Source of the DNA: Asaia bogorensis
Lineage (GTDB): Bacteria > Pseudomonadota > Alphaproteobacteria > Acetobacterales > Acetobacteraceae
Reading direction: 5' to 3'
Assembly (NCBI GenBank): GCA_945873675.1
Contig: CAMCEP010000215.1
Coordinates: 1 to 5,115 of the forward strand
DNA length: 5,115 nucleotides
Shown here: piece after piece, positions 1-5,115 of the stretch
Layout: the number at the start of each line of letters is the position of its first letter
How positions within the stretch are numbered: position 1 is the stretch's first letter
The notes under the pieces: generated by a model
Told to the model about the DNA's origin: nothing
Database searches by the model: none
The model's input: the letters and a program-made list of their open reading frames with translations, nothing else
Program-made: the position numbers and the translations under genes

Positions 1-3000
1 AATTCCTGTTTCACGGGCAAGCCCGTATCCGGGTTCAGCTTGGTCAGGATCGGCGGGGCCAGATGCATCTCAATGCGCTGCGTGCCCGTAAAACCTTGCG
101 TCAGCATACTGCGCCATTCCGGCAGGCTATGCAGCCGCGCGACTTCATACTCATCCTTATAGGCCATGAGGCGATAAAACTGCCGCGCCACGGCGCGTGA
201 CAGCCGTTCTTCGCCAGGAACCGCCGTTGCTTCCGCCGCGCGGATGCGTGCCACAAAATCCTGATAGCGCCGAGCATAACGCGAAGACTGATAGGCTTTC
301 AGGTCTTCGGTGAAACGCGCAATCATCTCATCGAGCGTTTCCGGCCCGCGCGGCGCTTCGGGAGTTTCCGTCGCGGCGATGCGGCCCAGCGCAAAAGCAT
401 TCTTGTTCCGCTCCACCGCCGCGCCATTCAGTTCAATAGCGCGCAGGATTGCCTCAGCCGAAAGCGGCACCAGCCCGCGCTGCCAGGCAAAGCCCAGCAT
501 GAAAGGGTTGAGGTAGATCGCATCGCCCAAATCACGCTCAACACGCGAGAGCGCCGGAATGGTGAGCGCTTCGCGACATGCCGCGCCCAGGCTTTGCAGC
601 ATGGCGCTATTTTCATAGCGCGTTTCAGTATCCTTCACGAATTGCGCGGTGGGCGACAGATCAGCATTCACAATTGCGGTGCTGCGCGCGGGGCCGAGCA
701 AGGGCCGCGCGGTGCGGCCATGCGCCACCACCATATCGGCGGCCAGCAGCAAATCAGCTTCCCCCGCCGCGATGCGCGCGCCGGATAATTGATCCGCTGC
801 CGCACCCACCGGGCCAATGCGCAACTGCGCGTATACGCCGCCACCTTTTTGCGCGAGGCCCAAAAAGTCCAGCGTGCGCACGGGCCGGCCTTCCAGATGC
901 GCGGCCTGCGCCAGAATGGCCGCCATGGAAGACACGCCCTGGCCACCCACGCCGGCGATCAGCAGATTCCATGCCTCACCTTGAATGGCGGGCAGGCTTG
1001 GTTCGGGCGGCAGTGGTGGCAGCGTGATGGCGGCGGGGCGCGCCGGTTCCGCGCCGATCAGGCTGACGAAGGACGGGCAGAAACCCTCAACACAAGAAAA
1101 ATCCTGATTGCAGGCAGATTGGTCAATACGGCGCTTGCGCCCAAACGGTGTTTCAATCGGTTCCACCGCCAGGCAATTGGATGCGCGGGAGCAATCGCCG
1201 CAATCCTCACAAATGCGCGGATTGATCGCGATGCGGCGATTGGCGCGCGGCGCCAAATCCCGCTTGCGCTTGCGGCGGCGTTCGGTGGCGCATTCCTGAT
1301 CATAGATGATGACGGTGACGCCCTTCACCGCGCGCAATTCCTTCTGCACCGCATCAAGCCGCGAACGATGATGAAAGCCAACCGTGCCAGGGATCAGCGG
1401 ATCGCCGCGATGCCGGTCTGGATCGTCGGAGACAATCTCAATGCGCCCCACACCTTCGCCATGCAATTGCGCGGCGATGTGGGGTACATCAATCTCGCCT
1501 TCCGGGGTTTGCCCGCCGGTCATGGCGACAGCGCTATTCACCAGAATCTTGAAAGTGATATTGGCCTTTGATGCCACCGCGAACCGCACCGAAAGACTGC
1601 CGGAATGGGCATAGGTGCCATCGCCCATATTGGCGAAGATGTGTTCCTGGCTGGTGAAATGTTCCTGCCCGATCCAGGCGGAACCCTCGCCGCCCATTTG
1701 GCAGAAGAAATCCGTATCGCGATTCATGAAGCGCGCCAGGTAATGGCAGCCAATGCCGGCCAAGGCGCGGCTGCCTTCCGGCACGCGGGTTGAAGTATTG
1801 TGCGGGCAGCCCGGGCAGAAATACGGGTCGCGCCCATGCACCGGCGCTTGATCTCCGGCGGCAAGGGATTCCAATGCCGCCATGCGCGCCAGCATGGCAT
1901 TGGTGCGGAAGGCTTGCGGCAGGCGGGCAAAAAGCGCGCGCAAGATCGCGGCGGAATCGAGTTCACTCAGATCAGACAGCAAGGGCCGCCCGGCTTCATC
2001 ACGCTTGCCGGTAATGCGCGGGCGGCGATCCATATGGAACAGCGCATCGCGCAACTGCCATTCCAGGAAGGACCGGCGATCTTCGATCACCAGGATTTCA
2101 TCAAGCCCCTCCGCAAAGCCACGCGCGGCATCGGCATCCAAGGGCCAAGCCAGGCCCACCTTCCAAATACGCAAGCCCTGGGCGCGGGCGAAATCTTCCG
2201 AAATGCCAGCTTCAGCCAAAGCCTGACGCAAAACAGTAAAAGCCTTGCCGCGCACGGCGATGCCGAAACGCGCTTCGGCGCTATCCAACACCATGCGGTC
2301 AATGCCATTGGTCCGTGCAAAGGCATTGGCGCGCGGCAGCTTCACATGGCGCAGACGCTCTTCCTGCAACATGGGTGTGTCAGTCGCGCGGATATGCACA
2401 CCATCGGGCGGTGTTGCCATGCCCTGCGGTTCGCGCGTGGCGTAAAGGGCGGGGTCCAGCATCACCGTCATGGTCGCATCCATAGTGTCGGCCACACATT
2501 TCATGCCAACCCAGGTGCCTGCGTAACGGCTCAGCGCAATGCCCTTCAGCCCATATTCCAACACCTCGCCCACATCGGCGGGGTCCAGCATGGGGATTTC
2601 CAGATCCATGAAGGCGTATTCGCAGCCCGATGTGATCGTGGAGGATTTAGACGAAGGATCATCCCCCGCCAGCGCCAACACACCGCCCTGCGGCGCGCTG
2701 CCGGCGGAATTGGCATGGCGGAGCACATCGCCCGATCGATCAACGCCCGGCCCCTTGCCATACCAAATGCCGAAAACGCCATCCAAACGCGCGCCGGGTG
2801 TCAGATGTACCTGCTGCGAGCCCCAAATGGCGGTTGCGGCCAGATCCTCATTCAACCCAGGCTGAAACACCACATCATGCGCGCGGAGCCGTTCCGCCTG
2901 GCGCGCCAATTCCCGGTCAAAAGCGCCAAGAGGCGATCCGCGATAGCCGGAAATGAAGCCCCCGGTGCGAAAGCCCTGCGCTGCATCCATTTCCTGGCGC

Positions 3001-3107
3001 AGCATGGGCAGGCGCACCAGCGCATGCGTCCCGGTCAGCAAGACGGGGCCGGAGCGGGCTTCCCAACGTTCTTCGAGCGTGGCCTCTGGCCGGATGATGC
3101 TTCCCAT
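1..3107 (-). CDS. Fused indolepyruvate:ferredoxin oxidoreductase (IorA-IorB type), C-terminus cut by window edge
   Basis: This cytoplasmic enzyme family oxidatively decarboxylates indolepyruvate and related aryl 2-oxoacids with CoA, giving aryl-acetyl-CoA, CO2 and reduced ferredoxin, in aromatic amino acid breakdown. I translated 1035 codons with no stop. Residues about 20-400 form the IorA N-terminal pyrimidine-binding part (GFISGYRGSPLG 50-61, WYGKGPGVDRSGD 115-127, AGDDPSSKSST 147-157). Residues about 425-610 are the thiamine-diphosphate domain (CPGC 431-434, GIGC 451-454, MGGEG 471-475, GDG 495-497, Asn524, AMTGGQ 528-533). A cysteine-rich ferredoxin-like segment follows (C633, C636, C639, C645, C666, C672, C677). 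The IorB/POR-gamma domain has a nucleotide-type glycine loop (AGVGGQGV 718-725). From about 905 comes the C-terminal domain of fused proteins, with MAYKDEYEVARL 981-992. Full relatives are about 1150-1190 residues, so roughly 120 are missing. ATG 3107 is chosen because GPVLLTGTHALVRLP follows at the usual distance; its ribosome binding site is weak. Family assignment is sure; the true substrate is inferred. Confidence 0.95.
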   Translation of the reverse strand, partial: MGSIIRPEATLEERWEARSGPVLLTGTHALVRLPMLRQEMDAAQGFRTGGFISGYRGSPLGAFDRELARQAERLRAHDVVFQPGLNEDLAATAIWGSQQVHLTPGARLDGVFGIWYGKGPGVDRSGDVLRHANSAGSAPQGGVLALAGDDPSSKSSTITSGCEYAFMDLEIPMLDPADVGEVLEYGLKGIALSRYAGTWVGMKCVADTMDATMTVMLDPALYATREPQGMATPPDGVHIRATDTPMLQEERLRHVKLPRANAFARTNGIDRMVLDSAEARFGIAVRGKAFTVLRQALAEAGISEDFARAQGLRIWKVGLAWPLDADAARGFAEGLDEILVIEDRRSFLEWQLRDALFHMDRRPRITGKRDEAGRPLLSDLSELDSAAILRALFARLPQAFRTNAMLARMAALESLAAGDQAPVHGRDPYFCPGCPHNTSTRVPEGSRALAGIGCHYLARFMNRDTDFFCQMGGEGSAWIGQEHFTSQEHIFANMGDGTYAHSGSLSVRFAVASKANITFKILVNSAVAMTGGQTPEGEIDVPHIAAQLHGEGVGRIEIVSDDPDRHRGDPLIPGTVGFHHRSRLDAVQKELRAVKGVTVIIYDQECATERRRKRKRDLAPRANRRIAINPRICEDCGDCSRASNCLAVEPIETPFGRKRRIDQSACNQDFSCVEGFCPSFVSLIGAEPARPAAITLPPLPPEPSLPAIQGEAWNLLIAGVGGQGVSSMAAILAQAAHLEGRPVRTLDFLGLAQKGGGVYAQLRIGPVGAAADQLSGARIAAGEADLLLAADMVVAHGRTARPLLGPARSTAIVNADLSPTAQFVKDTETRYENSAMLQSLGAACREALTIPALSRVERDLGDAIYLNPFMLGFAWQRGLVPLSAEAILRAIELNGAAVERNKNAFALGRIAATETPEAPRGPETLDEMIARFTEDLKAYQSSRYARRYQDFVARIRAAEATAVPGEERLSRAVARQFYRLMAYKDEYEVARLHSLPEWRSMLTQGFTGTQRIEMHLAPPILTKLNPDTGLPVKQE

Positions 3108-3158
3108 GCGGCCTATTGTGGCGATTGCCACCGCGAATGCCAATCGCTTTGTGAGGGT
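3108..3158 (-). other. Intergenic gap with alternative starts and two overlapping inverted repeats
   Basis: These 51 bases separate the small membrane protein from the oxidoreductase. They hold a 7-base inverted repeat (GCGATTG at 3147-3141 pairing with CAATCGC at 3127-3121) and a short hairpin GTGGC-AATC-GCCAC (3131-3118) that shares bases with it, so only one can form at a time. No T-rich tract follows on the minus strand, so this is not an intrinsic terminator and readthrough into the oxidoreductase gene is expected. TTG (3143) and GTG (3131) are in frame with ATG 3107 but lack a clear Shine-Dalgarno sequence; the ATG has only TAGG (3115-3112) four bases upstream. The hairpins may be chance in GC-rich DNA. 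Confidence 0.45.
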
Positions 3159-3344
3159 TTAGTGCTGGGCCTCGGCTTGATCGAAATGCGACTTGATGGT
3201 GTGGAAGATGCACAGCACCCCAAAGCCGATCAGCCCAAAGCCGAAAATGCTCATGCCGATATCCTGCGCCTTGGCGGCGGTGAACAGGCCGAGCAGCGCG
3301 AGCAGGCCATAAAGGGCGAGGAAGAAAACGCGGGCACCGGTCAT
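3159..3344 (-). CDS. Small two-helix membrane protein of unknown function, coupled to ccoS
   Basis: A 61-residue hydrophobic protein that I cannot assign to a named family. Two predicted membrane helices are visible: residues about 6-24 (FFLALYGLLALLGLF) and about 29-49 (MSIFGFGLIGFGVLCIFHTI). They are joined by a short polar turn, AAKAQD, and followed by a short charged tail, KSHFDQAEAQH. No heme or metal-binding motif is evident; there is one Cys (45) and His48, His53 and His61 near the C-terminal end. The ATG overlaps the ccoS stop as ATGA, and GGAAAGGA (3361-3354) sits nine bases upstream, so it is a real, translationally coupled gene rather than a chance frame. The position suggests a part in cbb3 oxidase assembly or membrane organisation, but this is inferred from context only. 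Confidence 0.8.
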   Translation of the reverse strand: MTGARVFFLALYGLLALLGLFTAAKAQDIGMSIFGFGLIGFGVLCIFHTIKSHFDQAEAQH

Positions 3345-3502
3345 GGCGGTGGGTCCTTTCCAAGTTGATCGTCAAACAGGATCCGGGCGGCGGCGCCTTC
3401 CAGATCATCATATTGGCGCGAACGCAGCGCCCAGAGGAAACCAATCAGGCCAAGCGCACCGAGCAGCAGCGAAACCGGTACCAGCAGGATCAAAGCTTCC
3501 AC
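3341..3502 (-). CDS. ccoS: Cytochrome cbb3 oxidase maturation protein CcoS/FixS
   Basis: A 53-residue single-span inner membrane protein needed in the family for insertion of redox cofactors (heme b and CuB) into the CcoN subunit of cbb3 oxidase. The sequence has one N-terminal helix (about residues 3-24, EALILLVPVSLLLGALGLIGFLW) followed by the family signature, WALRSRQYDDLEGAAARIL, at about 24-42. A short acidic and proline-rich tail ends in KDPPP. The start is the GTG at 3502: an excellent GGGGAGGG Shine-Dalgarno (3516-3509) lies six bases before it, whereas an upstream ATG at 3541 in the same frame would add 13 residues with no family resemblance and overlap the ATPase. It follows the copper ATPase by one base, the standard fixI-fixS order, and its stop overlaps the next gene. 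Confidence 0.93.
   Translation of the reverse strand: MEALILLVPVSLLLGALGLIGFLWALRSRQYDDLEGAAARILFDDQLGKDPPP
3354..3361 (-). promoter_or_regulatory. Ribosome binding site of the 61-residue membrane protein
   Basis: GGAAAGGA lies inside the ccoS coding end, nine bases before ATG 3344. With the ATGA stop-start overlap it supports coupled translation of ccoS and the small membrane protein. Confidence 0.7.
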
Positions 3503-3503
3503 G

Positions 3504-5115
3504 TTAAGCCCTCCCCGCGCGCAAGGCATTGCCAATGACAATGAGGGATGATGAAGCCATCACCAGCGCTGCGACTAGCGGATTGACCAGCCCGGCGATG
3601 GCGGCCGGCACGGCAACGGCGTTATAGGCGAGCGAAAAGCCGATATTCTGCCGCGCCAGGATTTGCGCGCGGCGCGCGATGCGAATGGCTTCTGGCAACA
3701 CGGCCAGGCCTTCGCGTTGCAGGACGATATCGGCGGTGGTCTGGGCAAGGTCCGTGGCGCCGGCGGGGCTTGCCGCGACATGCGCGGCGGCCAGGGCAGC
3801 AGCATCATTGATGCCATCACCCACCATCAGCGGCTTCCGGCCTGCGGCCTTCAGGCTTTCGATGTAGGTGGCCTTGTCGTGTGGATCAGCCTCGGCCTGC
3901 CAGGTTTCAATGCCAGAAGCGATTGCGGCGGAGGCGACCGTGCCCAGGCCATCGCCGGAAAGCAATTCCACCGGCAAGCCAAGCGCCTTGATATCAGCGA
4001 CCGCTTGCGGTGCATCCGCGCGCAGCCGGTCAGCGAAGCGGAAGATCACCGGCGTGGAATCGGCGCTGGCGCGATAGATCAGCACCATGCCATCGCTGAC
4101 ACCCGCCACACCGCAAAACGCTGCCGAACCCAAACGCGCCGCGCCCGCTTCCAGCCCCTGCCCTGGTATTTCGCGCGTATCGGGCACCAAGGGCGCTTCA
4201 GGGCAAGCGCGCACCAGCGCCTTCGCCAAGGGGTGGCGCGATGCGCGCGCCATGCCCGCCGCCGCGCGCAATCTTTGCGGGTCCTGGCCTTCCGGGATCA
4301 GCACCGGGCGGCCTTCGGTCAGCGTGCCGGTCTTGTCCAGCACGGCGCAATCCGCTGCGGCCAAACGCTCCAGCGCGGTTGATGAGGCGACCAAAACGCC
4401 GCGTTTGAAGAGCGCACCATTCGCCACCACCTGCACCGCGGGCACGGCAATCGCCAAGCCGCAAGGGCAAGTGATCAGCAGCACGCAAACCGCATTCACC
4501 AAGGCTTCCTGCCAAACCGCGCCAAAACCCAGCCACCACAACAGGAAAGTTGCGACGGCAATGGCATGGGCGATCGGCACATAAAACCGCGCCGCGCGAT
4601 CCGTGATGGAAACGAAGCGGCCCTTGGATTGTTCTGCCGCTTCCAGCAACCGCGCCATGGCAGCGAGGGAGCCATCGCGCGCCGGGGCTGTTACCTCCAA
4701 CGTGAAGGGCGCGCCCATATTCACCGCACCCGCAGGCAAAGCGACACCCGCCGCGAAACCGCGTGGCAGGCTTTCACCGGTAGTCGCTGCGGTATCTAAA
4801 AGCGTTTCGGCGCGCGCCTGCCCATCCAGACGCAAGGTCTCACCCGCCGCGATTTGCACGTATTGCCCCGCTTCCACGGACGCAGCCGGCACCAGGCGCG
4901 TTGTGCCATCGGCAGCGATCAGCGCCACCATGCCATCCTGAAGTGCCAGCAATTCCGCCACTGCCTGGCGCGCTTTCTTGCGCGCGGCGCGATCCAGCAC
5001 GCGGCCCGCGAGCAGAAGTGCCAGCAACGCCGTTGCGCCATCAAACCAAGTATAGGGGCCGTTGCGGAAGGTCTCGACCAGGCTCATGCCGGCCGTCGCC
5101 AATACGCCAAGCGAG
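3504..5115 (-). CDS. ccoI: Copper-translocating P1B-type ATPase FixI/CcoI, N-terminus cut by window edge
   Basis: An inner membrane ATPase of the FixI/CcoI (CtpA-like, P1B-1) group that exports cytoplasmic Cu(I) to the periplasm for the CuB site of cbb3 oxidase. The frame is open to the right edge; numbering here starts at the codon at 5102, with four more in-frame codons before it. Visible in order: a membrane helix (about 19-34), the actuator domain with TGES (108-111), helices around 175-230 with the metal-binding CPC (212-214), the phosphorylation motif DKTGTLT (256-262; Asp256 is the phospho-acceptor), the nucleotide-binding HP (290-291), the hinge GDGIND (428-433), and two final helices carrying Tyr493-Asn494 and MASSS (515-519), the other Cu(I) transport residues. 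The protein ends at TAA (3506-3504). About 200 residues, expected to hold the N-terminal metal-binding domain and first helices, lie outside. One base separates it from ccoS, which supports FixI/CcoI rather than a CopA detoxification pump. The usual Pro after GDGxNDA is Ala435. Confidence 0.95.
   Translation of the reverse strand, partial: SLGVLATAGMSLVETFRNGPYTWFDGATALLALLLAGRVLDRAARKKARQAVAELLALQDGMVALIAADGTTRLVPAASVEAGQYVQIAAGETLRLDGQARAETLLDTAATTGESLPRGFAAGVALPAGAVNMGAPFTLEVTAPARDGSLAAMARLLEAAEQSKGRFVSITDRAARFYVPIAHAIAVATFLLWWLGFGAVWQEALVNAVCVLLITCPCGLAIAVPAVQVVANGALFKRGVLVASSTALERLAAADCAVLDKTGTLTEGRPVLIPEGQDPQRLRAAAGMARASRHPLAKALVRACPEAPLVPDTREIPGQGLEAGAARLGSAAFCGVAGVSDGMVLIYRASADSTPVIFRFADRLRADAPQAVADIKALGLPVELLSGDGLGTVASAAIASGIETWQAEADPHDKATYIESLKAAGRKPLMVGDGINDAAALAAAHVAASPAGATDLAQTTADIVLQREGLAVLPEAIRIARRAQILARQNIGFSLAYNAVAVPAAIAGLVNPLVAALVMASSSLIVIGNALRAGRA
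3509..3516 (-). promoter_or_regulatory. Ribosome binding site that fixes the ccoS GTG start
   Basis: GGGGAGGG lies within the last codons of the copper ATPase, six bases before the GTG at 3502. It decides the ccoS start in favour of the GTG rather than the upstream in-frame ATG at 3541, and implies translational coupling with the ATPase. Confidence 0.8.

Noticed and set aside
789..1571. Plus-strand open frame of 260 codons
   Set aside because: It lies entirely antisense to the thiamine-diphosphate, cysteine-rich and IorB domains of the oxidoreductase and shows no domain of its own.
3118..3147. Possible rho-independent terminator between the small membrane gene and the oxidoreductase
   Set aside because: The stems are short and are not followed by a T tract on the minus strand.
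1800..3368. Plus-strand open frame of 522 codons opposite the oxidoreductase
   Set aside because: The minus strand encodes an unmistakable conserved enzyme here. The plus frame gives a low-complexity, Arg/Ala/His/Gln-rich protein with no recognisable domain, as expected for an antisense shadow in GC-rich DNA.
3366..3376. TTGATCGTCAA palindrome resembling an FNR/FixK box
   Set aside because: The half-sites are three bases apart, not the spacing of TTGAT-N4-ATCAA, and the site lies inside the ccoS coding region, where it encodes FDDQL residues.
2917..3444. Minus-strand open frame of 175 codons across the small genes
   Set aside because: It runs out of frame through ccoS, the small membrane gene and the oxidoreductase start, all of which have better ribosome binding sites and family or membrane-protein character.
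3663..4382. Plus-strand open frame of 239 codons
   Set aside because: It is antisense to the phosphorylation and nucleotide-binding domains of the copper ATPase and has shadow-like composition.

Overview
The window is compactly coded, GC-rich bacterial DNA with every credible gene on the minus strand. Gene order in the direction of transcription (right to left) is: a FixI/CcoI-type copper P-type ATPase (5' end outside the window), ccoS/fixS, a 61-residue two-helix membrane protein, and a very long fused indolepyruvate:ferredoxin oxidoreductase (3' end outside the window). Codon style and protein family (one-piece IorA-IorB, FixI/FixS pair) suggest an alphaproteobacterium, perhaps Rhodospirillales/Acetobacteraceae. 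The class-level guess is moderate and the family-level guess weak, because nothing could be searched.

Layout: 5115-3504 encodes the catalytic core and C-terminal membrane pair of the copper ATPase. One base after its stop, ccoS starts at a GTG (3502) with a strong Shine-Dalgarno sequence lying inside the ATPase's last codons. The ccoS stop overlaps the ATG of the small membrane protein (ATGA, 3344-3341). After a 51-base gap (3158-3108) with no terminator-like structure, the fused oxidoreductase starts at ATG 3107 and stays open for 1035 codons to the left edge. There is no gene-free stretch above 300 bases, and no RNA gene, mobile element or CRISPR array was seen.

How the genes work together: the first two belong to cytochrome cbb3 oxidase maturation. 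FixI/CcoI exports Cu(I) across the inner membrane so that the CuB site of the oxidase can be filled, and CcoS is needed for cofactor assembly of the same oxidase. The small membrane protein is translationally coupled to ccoS and may serve the same process, but its role is unknown. The oxidoreductase is a cytoplasmic thiamine-diphosphate/iron-sulfur enzyme that decarboxylates aryl 2-oxoacids (from aromatic amino acids) to acyl-CoA while reducing ferredoxin. It may simply share the transcript or be an independent neighbour. No clearly new system is visible; the most open question is the small coupled membrane protein.
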